From the NCBI GenBank assembly GCA_004352715.1, contig SCFE01000042.1, positions 1,400,219-1,464,218 of the forward strand: DNA of 64,000 nucleotides, written 5' to 3'. Made by a program: the position numbers and the translations under genes. Source of the DNA: Hofstenia miamia (taxonomy: Eukaryota > Xenacoelomorpha > Acoela). This document shows, piece by piece, positions 11,145 through 21,428 of the stretch (within the stretch, counting starts at the first letter, position 1; each line of letters opens with the position of its first letter). Below the pieces are notes generated by a model that was not told where the DNA came from, searched no databases, and worked only from the letters and a program-made list of their open reading frames with translations.

Positions 11145-11235
11145 TTTACACATATTCCTGCTTATATATTTCAGAAATCAAGATAAAACTGCAAAACTTT
11201 GCTCTGTTATAACGGGGGTGACCTAATAATATAGA

Positions 11236-12936
11236 ATTAGGATAAGATAATATAAGATAAGAGATAGGAGACTCTTTATTCAGATAAATGTTAACAATTA
11301 AATAACTGATAATTTATCTGAATAGCGTCATTAAATTTACAAAAACACATATATACAATTCACATAAATTGCAAAAGAAATCTTGCCGGCTATGGATAAA
11401 TTACTATAGTGCTATTTTAATAACGAGTTATAGTATAGTCATTGTTATAAAATTTGTATCCTAGCCATGATTTTCCAGAAATATATTTTTGCTTAAGGAA
11501 GATTTATAAATGTTTTTTAAAAGATTTCAATTTTTCAATATTTTTAATTTCTTTAGGTAGCGAATTCCAGGTTCGAATGGCGACATTAATCAAGGATTTC
11601 TTTAAAAAGTTTTTCTTATACTTAACACATGTGAAAAGCATTGATCTTGAATTCTGTTTATGAGTAAATCCCGGTATTTTTATCGTATTATAAGGTGGTA
11701 GGTTTCTGATTAGCTTGAAAAATGTCAGAAAGGTATTCAATATAACCAGTTGTTTTGAAAAAAGAATTGACCTAGAAATGTACTGTTTGGTTTTCCATGA
11801 GTTTTTCGTTGTGACATTTAATGCCCATTTTAATTGAATATCAAGTTTTTTATAAAGCAGTTCGCTTAGGTCAGTAAATATAATGTTTGCGTAATTAAGG
11901 TGACTCATGATGAAAGCATGGAAGAATTGAATTAGTGCACAAGGTGGTAATTGCCTAACTACTAGTGTCATACTTCTTATACCTATAGCTAATTTTCTAA
12001 CTATTAAATTGATGTGAGAGTTGAATTTTAGTTTTGAGTCCAAAATATGAACATTATTATTATTTACATTTAAAATCACTGCAGAAACATCGTAATTGCT
12101 TTTATTCGGCTGCAAAATACAAAATTCTGTTTTAGCTTCATTAATATTCAACTTGTGCATACAAAAGTATTTTGACAATTTGTTACAATTCAATCCTATA
12201 GATTCCGCTGCTAGGTGCATTAATGAATTATCGCTGAAAATGCAAGTGTCATCGGCATATTGGATTAAGTTGCAATTAGTTATAGAATGCATGTCATTTA
12301 CATAAATACTAAAAAGAAGAGGACCCAGAATCGTACCTTGAGGCCCCCATTTTAAACCGGTAACAATTATGAACAAATGTCATTTAATTAAACTCTTTGG
12401 AATCTTTGATTGAGGTACTAGTTATCAATTGGTTACTATTACTAGAAAATCCTAAGTAAGATAGTTTTTCAATTAGAATGTTATGATTAATCGAATCAAA
12501 GGCTTTTGAAAGATCTAAATAAGGTATAGTTACAAATTTATTAGAATCAATTGATGCTCTCCTACTTTCAGTAGCATTTAATAGTGCATCAGTTGTTGAG
12601 AAATGTTTGCGAAATCCAAATTGCGTGTTTGAAAATAAATTATACTTATTTAAATGTTCAGTTATTTGATTATGTAATATCTTTCGAATATTTTGCTTAT
12701 TGGAGAAGTAATTGAGATTGGCCGATAATTAGTGGCAATTGATGGGTCGTTTTTCTTAAAAATAGGAGTAATGTGAGCAAGTTTTAAATTATCCGGGAAG
12801 TAATTTAGTTTTATGCATTCATTAAAGATAAAATTTAATGGATTTGCAATGATGTCTGCAGTAATTTTAAGGGCCCATGAGGGAATGCTTGAGGGACCGC
12901 TTGATTTGTTGGTTTTAAGCTTATTGATTGATTAAA
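11236..12936 (-). mobile_element. Jockey/CR1-like LINE, 3' half
   Basis: The minus-strand LINE ends at a short GATAA-type tail (11236-11270) after an AATAAA. Its coding part holds the later reverse-transcriptase blocks and the C-terminal region. Upstream codons (12.4-12.9 kb) cover earlier palm and finger blocks but are frame-shifted. The left end carries the tail and the right end stops at an abrupt join at 12936. It overlaps in content with the second copy at 14.05-14.99 kb. Confidence 0.8.
11504..12376 (-). pseudogene. LINE reverse transcriptase, C-terminal part
   Basis: This open frame of 290 residues starts inside the reverse transcriptase at a PQGTILGPLLF block and keeps the catalytic box as YADD within LIQYADDTCIF. 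A thumb and C-terminal region follow, ending in RTWNSLPKEIKN, a block typical of Jockey/CR1-group LINEs. It stays open to the end of the family domain, so this part decayed little. The codons before WGPQG are out of frame with the rest of the palm upstream, so the ORF as assembled cannot make a full protein. Confidence 0.8.
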
Positions 12937-13052
12937 AGGACTTCGGCGTGTGTTCGCGGTTGCGGCGAGTAGCGTCCTTGATTAATTATTGCTAGTGAGT
13001 ACAAGGTGATTTTGAGGTGGCATTCGCGTATCCGCTGGTTGATATGATGATA
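12937..13052. other. GC-rich segment of foreign composition beside a gap
   Basis: At 12937 the LINE sequence changes abruptly to a GC-rich stretch (GGACTTCGGCGTGTGTTCGC, then GGTTGCGGCGAG) that runs into the 1000-N gap. The parallel LINE copy at 14.99 kb continues normally instead. It looks like a chimeric contig end or contaminating read. Confidence 0.5.
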
Positions 13053-14052
13053 NNNNNNNNNNNNNNNNNNNNNNNNNNNNNNNNNNNNNNNNNNNNNNNN
13101 NNNNNNNNNNNNNNNNNNNNNNNNNNNNNNNNNNNNNNNNNNNNNNNNNNNNNNNNNNNNNNNNNNNNNNNNNNNNNNNNNNNNNNNNNNNNNNNNNNNN
13201 NNNNNNNNNNNNNNNNNNNNNNNNNNNNNNNNNNNNNNNNNNNNNNNNNNNNNNNNNNNNNNNNNNNNNNNNNNNNNNNNNNNNNNNNNNNNNNNNNNNN
13301 NNNNNNNNNNNNNNNNNNNNNNNNNNNNNNNNNNNNNNNNNNNNNNNNNNNNNNNNNNNNNNNNNNNNNNNNNNNNNNNNNNNNNNNNNNNNNNNNNNNN
13401 NNNNNNNNNNNNNNNNNNNNNNNNNNNNNNNNNNNNNNNNNNNNNNNNNNNNNNNNNNNNNNNNNNNNNNNNNNNNNNNNNNNNNNNNNNNNNNNNNNNN
13501 NNNNNNNNNNNNNNNNNNNNNNNNNNNNNNNNNNNNNNNNNNNNNNNNNNNNNNNNNNNNNNNNNNNNNNNNNNNNNNNNNNNNNNNNNNNNNNNNNNNN
13601 NNNNNNNNNNNNNNNNNNNNNNNNNNNNNNNNNNNNNNNNNNNNNNNNNNNNNNNNNNNNNNNNNNNNNNNNNNNNNNNNNNNNNNNNNNNNNNNNNNNN
13701 NNNNNNNNNNNNNNNNNNNNNNNNNNNNNNNNNNNNNNNNNNNNNNNNNNNNNNNNNNNNNNNNNNNNNNNNNNNNNNNNNNNNNNNNNNNNNNNNNNNN
13801 NNNNNNNNNNNNNNNNNNNNNNNNNNNNNNNNNNNNNNNNNNNNNNNNNNNNNNNNNNNNNNNNNNNNNNNNNNNNNNNNNNNNNNNNNNNNNNNNNNNN
13901 NNNNNNNNNNNNNNNNNNNNNNNNNNNNNNNNNNNNNNNNNNNNNNNNNNNNNNNNNNNNNNNNNNNNNNNNNNNNNNNNNNNNNNNNNNNNNNNNNNNN
14001 NNNNNNNNNNNNNNNNNNNNNNNNNNNNNNNNNNNNNNNNNNNNNNNNNNNN
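13053..14052. other. assembly gap, 1000 N
   Basis: Exactly 1000 N, so a placeholder of unknown true size. Confidence 0.98.
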
Positions 14053-15268
14053 AACTACTAGTGTCATACTTCTTATACCTATAGCTAATTTTCTAACTAT
14101 TAAATTGATGTGAGAGTTGAATTTTAGTTTTGAGTCCAAAATATGAACATTATTATTATTTACATTTAAAATCACTGCAGAAACATCGTAATTGCTTTTA
14201 TTCGGCTGCAAAATACAAAATTCTGTTTTAGCTTCATTAATATTCAACTTGTGCATACAAAAGTATTTTGACAATTTGTTACAATTCAATCCTATAGATT
14301 CCGCTGCTAGGTGCATTAATGAATTATCGCTGAAAATGCAAGTGTCATCGGCATATTGGATTAAGTTGCAATTAGTTATAGAATGCATGTCATTTACATA
14401 AATACTAAAAAGAAGAGGACCNAATCCTGAAAAATATAATTAAATTTTACTCTGGAATCTTTTATTGGAGTAACTAGTTATCAATTGCTTACTATTACTA
14501 GAAAATCCTAAGTGAGATAGTTTTTAATTAGACTGTTATGAGTAATCGAATCAGAGGCTTTTGAAAGATCTAAATAAGGTATAGTTACAAATTTATTAGA
14601 ATCAAGCAATGCTCTCCAAGTTTCGGTAGCATTTAATAGTGCATCAGTTGTTGAGAAATGTTTGCGAAATCCAAATTGCGTGTTTGAAAATAAATTATAC
14701 TTATTTAAATGTTCAGTTATTTGATTATGTAATATTCTTTCGAATATTTTGCTTATTGGAGAAGTAATTGAGATTGGCCGATAATTAGTGGCAATTGATA
14801 GATCGTTGTTCTTAAAAATAGGAGCAATGTGAGCAAGTTTTAAATTATCCGGGAAGTAACTAAATTTTATGCATTCATTAAAGATAAAATTTAATGGATT
14901 TGCAATGATGTCTGCAGTAATTTTAAGGACCCATGAGGGAATGCTTGAGGGTATCGCTTGATTTGTTGGTTTTAAGGTTATTGATTGACTTCATAATTTC
15001 ATAACTAGTTGAGCTTCGGAATGAAAATTCGGGTGTAAAAATTTTGTGTGAAACGTTTTCGTACTTAACGAGGGGCCGTTGTATTTTCCTAGATTAACAA
15101 AAGTCTTATTTAATTCATTTAATATTTCTAAATTGTCAGAAAGATTGTTTCCTTTCTGATCTTTTATCACATCAATTGAGCTTGATTTCGATCGCTTATA
15201 ATTTGTGATTTCTTGTATTAGCTACCATTTTGAACGTTCACTTGGAAGGCGTGCATATTCATTCTTAA

Positions 15269-15643
15269 TTAATTCGTTGAATTCCTTACGAGATTCGATG
15301 CATTTCTAGCCTTTTTATATGCGGCAAAATTCTTGCTGGTTCGGGAAATCATAAAATGTTTATACGTTCTGTTCTTTTCGCGAATCAATGCTTTGCAACT
15401 GTCAGTTATCCAAGGTTTATTCGAAAAAGTATTGTTTGCTTTGGAGTTTGTACTGGATTTAACCATTATTTTCTTTTCAGGGCAAAATCTGTTAAGATAA
15501 AATTCAAAAATTTTTAAAATGTTTTCCAGCATTTCATTTATATTTGATGCAGAATATACAGGAAACCAATTTTCTGATGAGAGGGATAATTTAAAATTAT
15601 TAATATTTTCAATACATTTTTCACGAGTTTTAATCCATTTCAT
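15269..15643 (-). pseudogene. LINE endonuclease-to-RT linker
   Basis: A minus-strand frame of 124 residues includes NKPWITDSCKALI and KNRTYKHFMISRT. The KPWIT-(S/T)-LI-KN-Y pattern is the conserved linker between endonuclease and reverse transcriptase in Jockey/CR1-group LINEs. It lies between the endonuclease and palm parts, in the expected order. Confidence 0.7.
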
Positions 15644-16836
15644 GTTATTTTTTGGGGCTGAATGAGACCTTTAAAATTTAAATAGATGTAAAACAGTGGT
15701 CAGAGAATGGGCATTCAGAAGTAGTATACTCATATTATAGATTGTTGTTCTCAGATAGTATAATGTAGTCAATTAGTGTTCTACTCGATGATGTCATTCT
15801 AGTATGTAATGTTTTATTGGCCAATACTAGATTAAATGTGTTCAGAAACAGATCCATTTTACATTGGTCATTAGCATTAAAATAATTTAGGTTCCAATCC
15901 CCGAAAAGTACTAAGTCAATATTTTCAGAACAAGCAAGTGATAATTCGTTTTCTAGTTGTTGAATAAAAGAATTAGAGAACTTCTTATGCGGAAACATTT
16001 AATAACTGCTTTTTAAAACGTGAATTTTTGATTGGATTATTAATTTCAACCCATAAACTATCAAAATTTGATTCGTTATTACTCTNCATGTTATTTTTTG
16101 GGGCTGAATGAGACCTTTGAAATTTGATAGATGTAAAACAGTGGTCAGAGAATGGGCATTCAGAAGTAGTATACTCATATTATAGATTGTTGTTCTCAGA
16201 TAGTATAATGTAGTCAATTAGTGTTCTACTCGATGATGTCATTCTAGTATGTAATGTTTTATTGGCCAATACTAGATTAAATGTGTTCAGAAACAGATCC
16301 ATTTTACATTGGTCATTAGCATTAAAATAATTTAGGTTCCAATCCCCGAAAAGTACTAAGTCAATATTTTCAGAACAAGCAAGTGATAATTCGTTTTCTA
16401 GTTGTTGAATAAAAGAATTAGAGAACTTCTTATGCGGAAACATTTAATAACTGCTTTTTAAAACGTGAATTTTTGATTGGATTATTAATTTCAACCCATA
16501 AACTATCAAAATTTGATTCGTTATTACTCTTAATATCGTTGCGTATCTTAGGATTAAATGACTTTATGATTAAAAATAATACACCTCCATCTTTGGATTT
16601 CCCAAGGCTTTGTTCAATATTCTATTCCTTCTAAATAGTGCATAACTATCATTAACAGTCCATGAGCTATCTAGATCTTCGTTTTTTAACCAAGTTTCGG
16701 AAACTGCGAGAGTTAAATCATTTTTAAAGCTTGAAATGAATTCCCTATGTTTGAAATTTTTAATGCTTATAGATTCCGAAAATTTAAATGTACATAATTC
16801 ACTATAACTGAGCCGGTATTCAATTTTTTGATGCAT
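15640..16836 (-). pseudogene. LINE APE-type endonuclease, duplicated by assembly
   Basis: The minus-strand frames show endonuclease motifs in order: LAVSETWLKN near 16.69 kb, FGDWNLNYF near 16.35 kb, SRTLIDYIILS near 16.2 kb and, after a frame change, CPFSDHCFT near 15.7 kb. The GD(W)N, (L)IDYI and SDH motifs are the conserved core of LINE endonucleases. The middle part appears twice (15735-15998 and 16180-16443) because of a repeat around the N at 16086. N-terminal residues are missing, and stops at the joins prevent a complete protein. Confidence 0.75.
15641..16085. repeat. direct duplication, left copy (single-N join)
   Basis: It matches 16087-16531 with only a few differences and is separated from it by one N, in the middle of a LINE endonuclease. 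Most likely an assembly duplication rather than biology. Confidence 0.8.
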
Positions 16837-17291
16837 GATTCAAAATTTAAGATCCGACTGCGATTAGTTTCAATGTGATTTACGGCTAATAACAGGAAGA
16901 TTATAAGAGATATATAGAACTTTTAAAATTGATTTTAATAGTACATATGCGCCTGGATGACATAGTTAAGAATGTTCTTGAATAACACGTAGTTGATCGA
17001 TATGTATTGAAATAAAACTGTACTGGTAAGAGTAAATCATACTCATTAGATTTGTAAGTCGAAATAAGGAAAATAAAAGTAAAGAATAAGTATTTTGATT
17101 TGAGAACAGAATTAAATTTAAGTTCATAGTAATTTTTCCGTAGCCTGGGCGTACTAAAACAAAAATATAATAAATAATAAAACATAATTAAAAAAGCCAT
17201 AGTACAAAAAAAGTCCAGATAGAAATTAATCAAGTAGCACTAGTATCTAAAGTTGTGTATTTGTGTGAATTTGTAAAAAGCACAAAAATAT

Positions 17292-17310
17292 GGGCGTTCA
17301 AAGTTACCCA
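17292..17310 (-). repeat. terminal-repeat-like motif, copy 2
   Basis: The minus strand reads TGGGTAACTTTGAACGCCC. It lies back-to-back with copy 3 at 17313-17335. Confidence 0.5.
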
Positions 17311-17312
17311 TG

Positions 17313-18067
17313 AATTGGGGTAACTTTGAGCACTATTTATAATTAGATCTTCTTGGTACCACTTTTGCCAGCTATCCCTCCCAAGTTCAAAACTAAACAA
17401 ATAAATAGCATTTCCAATTTAAATTTAAACATTTTAATGACCAATTCAATAACAACATTATGCAAATTCAAATTTATCACATGCAAATAGCCAAAAGGCA
17501 ATACTATATCACAACAAAACAAAAATTTATCACAGACACAAATCACAAATATAGTCAGATTCAAGTCTGGTATTGGCACAAGCCTCATGGCACCAGTTAT
17601 TGCATTTACAACCTTTGATCCAAATTTCACTGGGTGGGTCCACATATGGTTCTGAGCAAAATATGCATTCGTATGCAACACAATTGCCAGTGATACGATT
17701 TGCATATGAATAGGGTCAAATACATCAGTTTTTAAGCTTGGTTTTAAGTTTATGTGTAAGCCGTAGATGATTATAAAGTTATTGAATGTTTTCAATAATA
17801 ATTTATCCAAAAAAATAAGTGTACTTACTGTAAAAAGATAAAAGTATACACAATAACGAAAATATGGCTTTCTTTGTTCACCATCGAAATTTATATGTAC
17901 AGACCGCAGCAAATGTTACAGGACCAAACTTCAAAATTGTGTTAATTTTGATATAATTAAAAATTCAAATTATGTAAGAAAATTGAGAATATATTTATTA
18001 AATATCAAAGTATGTGGCAATAAAACATTTTCTAATTGTGGCGTTCAATCTTACCCCAGTTTACGGC
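17313..18067 (-). mobile_element. pogo-like DNA transposon, internally deleted
   Basis: The left end begins AATTGGGGTAACTTTGAGCAC and the right end, reversed, reads CCGTAAACTGGGGTAAGATT, so the two form an inverted pair. Inside is a minus-strand zinc-finger C-terminus of the sort found at the end of many pogo/Tigger-type transposases. At about 755 bp it is too short to be a complete element. The TA next to the TTACGG end fits a TA target, but the left boundary is unclear. Confidence 0.45.
17530..17673 (-). pseudogene. PHD-type zinc finger, transposase C-terminus remnant
   Basis: The minus frame reads ECIFCSEPY, then EIWIKGCKCNNWCHEACA, then YICDLCL and stop at 17530. Cys and His are spaced C-x2-C, C-x-C, H-x2-C and C-x2-C, a PHD-like finger. 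Such fingers end many invertebrate pogo/Tigger-like transposases. The DDE domain is missing here. The larger open frame of 189 codons over the same DNA in another frame is a shadow. Confidence 0.6.
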
Positions 18068-18239
18068 TTAAACAATATCTCTTCAGAAATCTTCTCAGGA
18101 ATTTTTTTGTATGCATAGTAACTGCATTGATTTTCCTGAAACATATCAAATGAGAGCTTTCTATTGCATCTTCAGATTCACTCAACGGGCGTTCACTAGA
18201 CATTTGGAATAGTCCTAAGCACATTATAAAAGTTAAATC

Positions 18240-18930
18240 ACTCCATTATAATGAATTTATCATGACACGAACAGCATTTGCGTCAATTTTCCCCAAGTAT
18301 TATAAAATTCTTTCTTTGAGTTGATCCACATCTTTTGAGGATGGACCAAAGTCCTCAATAGGCCTAAATTGTGGCAATCATGGAGGATTCATGTTTTTCG
18401 GCACAAGATTGATTTGAAGCTCTTCAAATGTGGAGATGGTGAGGTTAGCGTAATGGGCTGACGCCAAATCGGACCAAAACATGTAGTTGCTGTCATCATT
18501 GTTGAAAACCAGAATGGTTACAGGCGCTTGCAAATGCATTTAGCAGAATAAATTTTTTCATTGACAGCAAGATTTGAGAACAAATATATGGCTTTGAAAC
18601 TCCTGCATCAGCAATCCAGACCAGGAGCTTCGTCTCAAATTTCTTCTGTGAATAGAATTTGACATTTCCGCTAGCAAGGACTCTTCACGTGGAATAATAA
18701 ACTGGTTACCATCACCTATTGACAAAGCCTCTCGGCAGAGACAGCCAATCTTTAATCTCTAAGCTTCAATTTGATTTGAGGCCTCTTTGCTTTCTTAAAG
18801 ACAGATATGCTCTCTTCTTTCAATTTGTTATTGGAATAGCGAAAAGAAATCTGAAAATTCTCTGACATTTCTTTTTGAGACAGGCCTTTGTTTGCAGTTA
18901 CTTCCACAACCATTTTTCTTCAACTGTGGA
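18240..18930 (-). pseudogene. mariner-superfamily transposase, decayed
   Basis: Minus-strand translation, in shifting frames, gives a basic N-terminal region, then LVWIADAGVSKPYI, then FWSDLASAHYANLTI, then LVPKNMNPP and FRPIEDFG. The FW-DLA-HYA, FVPK-NPP and RPIE blocks are the second and third catalytic parts of a mariner/IS630-type transposase. In-frame stops (for example after NPP) and shifts show that it is dead. Terminal repeats were not found. Confidence 0.65.
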
Positions 18931-18934
18931 TTCA

Positions 18935-19470
18935 TATTTTCAGCTTGTTTCTTGAGGCGCTACTTCTTGCAATGTTGCCTCTCTCTGAAATTGTTGATAA
19001 TGTTGTACGCGGTAGATGGAAGAATGTTGCGCTGTTTGAAATAAAGAGCTATGCTATAAATGGAAGCTTCAGGATGATCAAATATCTATTGTACGCCCAC
19101 TGATCAGCGATTTTCTTCTTCAAGTTACTGCATCACCCTTAGCGTGTTAACAACTGATTCTAAACCCTAAACAACAAAATATTGTGTCACATACATTGAA
19201 TTTTGCTCTAAGAGTTACTATTCCATTTCCAAAGACAATTTTCAGTTATTCCAAATTTCTAATGAACACCTGTTATTTTAATTTCATTCCACTAAAAAAC
19301 TCTAGCCAATTTTAATATAAACAACTATGAAATTATAAAATGTTAATATTGCATTAATTAAATATAGATTATGAAATGTTATTCAAAAGAAGAAGTGAAG
19401 AACACCACATTCAGAGTTGTAAACGAGCAAAAATCTTAAGCCTGAACCAGAACCGAATAGATTCTATGAC
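18935..19470. other. flank of the mariner remnant, no gene
   Basis: It may include the N-terminal DNA-binding part of the same transposase (18.93-19.10 kb, minus strand). The rest is AT-rich and featureless. Confidence 0.35.
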
Positions 19471-19471
19471 A

Positions 19472-19534
<63 letters not shown>
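19472..19534. repeat. (TAA)n microsatellite, 5' flank of LINE
   Basis: About 20 TAA units directly precede the LINE head. A shorter TAA run (22632-22647) lies at the other end of the same element. Confidence 0.95.
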
Positions 19535-19535
<1 letters not shown>

Positions 19536-19612
19536 GGCCCTAGTGGCCAAGGGGTAAAAGGCTAGACTGGGACCGCGAGGACCCGTGTTCGAGCCCGCCC
19601 CCCGACCCTACC
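19535..19612 (+). other. tRNA-like sequence with Pol III A and B boxes
   Basis: TGGCCAAGGGG at 19544-19554 fits the A-box consensus (TRGYNNARNGG) and GTTCGAGCC at 19587-19595 fits the B box (GWTCRANNC), 43 bp apart. A cloverleaf is poor: the T stem does not pair well. So it is a tRNA-derived or tRNA-like head (SINE-like or an internal LINE promoter), not a clear functional tRNA. Confidence 0.5.
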
Positions 19613-19616
19613 TTCA

Positions 19617-19895
19617 ATGAGAGTGAAACCGAAAGAAAAGGCCCTCAGTCCCCGGCAGGCCTTAAATGGTCAGAGGGTGCGAAGAATCTCCAGTCAGGTG
19701 GACTCCACAATCGGGAGTGTGGACTCAAGAAGTGGCAGTATAGGATCCACACAGACCAATGTACAACGGCACAAATGGACAGATGAGCAGAACAGGACAG
19801 CATTGGAGTGTTACAGAAGAAGCAGGCCAGATGAGAGGGGTTACAGGAAGAGAATTGAAGAATGGAAGAATGGAGGAAGGCAGGAACAGGATTAG
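19617..19895 (+). pseudogene. LINE N-terminus with Myb-like region
   Basis: The frame of 92 residues begins MRVKPKEKALSP and includes HKWTDEQNRTALECYRRS, then ERGYRKRIEEW. A W, then an acidic residue, then CY-RS and GY-R pattern is the Myb/SANT-like DNA-binding motif at the N-terminus of R2/R4-type LINEs. It ends by frame shift, after which the coding continues in another frame toward 20.2 kb. Confidence 0.6.
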
Positions 19896-20210
19896 AAGTT
19901 ACAGAGCAGAGGCTTGCAGGACAAGTGTGAAAGCTACAGTTGGATGAAAGTAAAGGGAAAAAGAGAGTTGAACAGGCTAAGGGAAGATGAAGTGGCGGAA
20001 GCAGCAGAGCCAGTGGACGCAGAAACTTAAGCAACAATCAAGGAAAAGATGAAGGAAGAAATAGGTGAGAGAACTAGGTTGCCAGTTCCAAGAGGAGTTA
20101 AGAAAAGCAGGCTAGCAGTAGAGGCAGCAAAGGTCAATAAAGTGTTGGAGAGGATAGATGCTAGGAGTGTCACAGAAGTAAATAGCTTAGTGTATGCAGG
20201 CGCATGGTAA

Positions 20211-21428
20211 GTGCTGAAGAATGTAGGCATGGACATGAAGAAGAAAAGGCAACAAGAAGATAAGGGAGACAGAAAGCCAGCATGGGAAAGAAGAATTGAG
20301 AATAAAGTGGCAAAGATTAGGCAGCAAATAGGGAAGATTAGGACAAGTAAGGCAGTGCAGGACAGGTGCAGGGTAGGTAAAGGGAGGACAATAGAAACTG
20401 CAAGAGAAGAGCTAAAGCAGAGATTAGTTGCAGAAGCTGAGAAACTAAGAAAATATAGCCCAAGGGCAAACCAGGCAAGAGACAATATGAAGTTTGAGAC
20501 TCAAGAAGGAAGATTCTACAAAGAACTAGATGCAGGAGAAAAGGCTACAGCTAGAGCAGGTGAGGATCTAAAGAAGATGAAGAATTGGAAGGCGCCAGGC
20601 AGAGATGAGGTGCATGGGTATTGGCTGAAGAAATTCACAAGTGTTCATGAGAGACTAGCAGTAGCACTGGAGGAGAGTGTGGTGAGTGGGTGTCCAGAGT
20701 GGATGGTAGTGGGAAGGACATTCCTGATACAGAAGGCTGGCATGTTACTTAGAACAGAATAGGTTGATACTAGAAGAGCAGAAGGGATGTAGGACAAAGA
20801 CAGACGGATGCAAAGATCAGTTGGTTGTAGACCAGGCAGTGGTGGAGAATTGTAGAAGAAGGAAGACAAACTTGGCAATGGCATGGATAGACTACAGGAA
20901 GGCATATGACAGCATTTCACATAAGTTGGTATTGAAGACGTTAGAGGCTAATGGAATTTCACAGAAATGGGTTGAGTTTCTAGAGAGGGAGATGGCAAAG
21001 TGGCAGACTGAGATGGGCATAGGCTGAGGTTTAGACGGGGTATATTCCAGGGAGACAGCTTAGCGCCACTACTGTTTGTAGTTAGCTTGATACCTATCAC
21101 AGAAAAGTTAAAGGAGACAGGCATAGGGTATAAGATGGAGAAGAATGGTAGAGCAGTGAGTCACCTGTGGTACATGGACGACCTGAAGATGTATGCTAGT
21201 TCAAGGAAGATGTTACAGAAGCAAGTGGAGACATTGGAGAAGGCAAGTAGAGATTCAGGGTTGGAGGTTGGATTAGGAAAGTGTGCAGCAGTGACAATGA
21301 CTAGAGGCAAGTGTGTGGATGGGGAGGGCTTGAGGACAAGCAGAGGGGATAAGATTGAGGAAATGAAGATGAGGCTAAGGAAAGAATACAAGAGGAGAGT
21401 AGGAAGGTACTACAGAAGTCAGCATTGA
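20211..21428 (+). pseudogene. LINE reverse transcriptase, deleted and frame-shifted
   Basis: Successive frames (20211-20762, 20764-21027, 21087-21428) give a linker, then WKAPGRDEVHGYWLKKF and VVGRTFLIQK. A deletion follows, then EEQKGCRTKTDGCKDQLVVD, WIDYRKAYDSISH, a GIFQGDSLAPLLF block (frame-shifted, near 21.04 kb) and the palm as HLWYMDDLKMYA, with MDD in the catalytic box. Comparison with the copy at 52.4-53.0 kb shows a DPKKGSEASNFRPITCL block that is absent here, so motif 1-2 of the reverse transcriptase has been lost. The 34-kb copy also has about 20 extra codons where this one reads KIEEMKMRL. Confidence 0.8.

Larger units (their letters stand above)
14053..16840 (-). mobile_element. 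Jockey/CR1-like LINE, 5' part, second copy
   Basis: Read on the minus strand it gives an APE endonuclease (16.84-15.69 kb), a linker (15.64-15.27 kb), early reverse-transcriptase blocks (15.2-14.45 kb) and the palm with YADD (14.39-14.05 kb). The part at 14053-14421 appears identical to 11957-12325, but the next part (14.45-14.99 kb versus 12.40-12.94 kb) differs at several sites. Single N at 14422 and 16086 mark assembly joins. Confidence 0.8.

Noticed and set aside
12982-14388. Long open frames of 468 and 355 codons
   Set aside because: They are mostly the 1000-N gap; only the LINE end at 14.05-14.39 kb is real sequence.
16901-17233. Minus-strand frame of 110 codons, hydrophobic
   Set aside because: Phe/Tyr/Leu-rich composition expected from AT-rich DNA; no splice context or family motif.
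17343-17912. Minus-strand frame of 189 codons
   Set aside because: The real signal is a PHD finger in another frame over 17530-17673; this frame is its shadow.
19535-19612. A functional tRNA gene
   Set aside because: A and B boxes fit, but the T stem and acceptor pairing are poor and it abuts a LINE; annotated only as tRNA-like.
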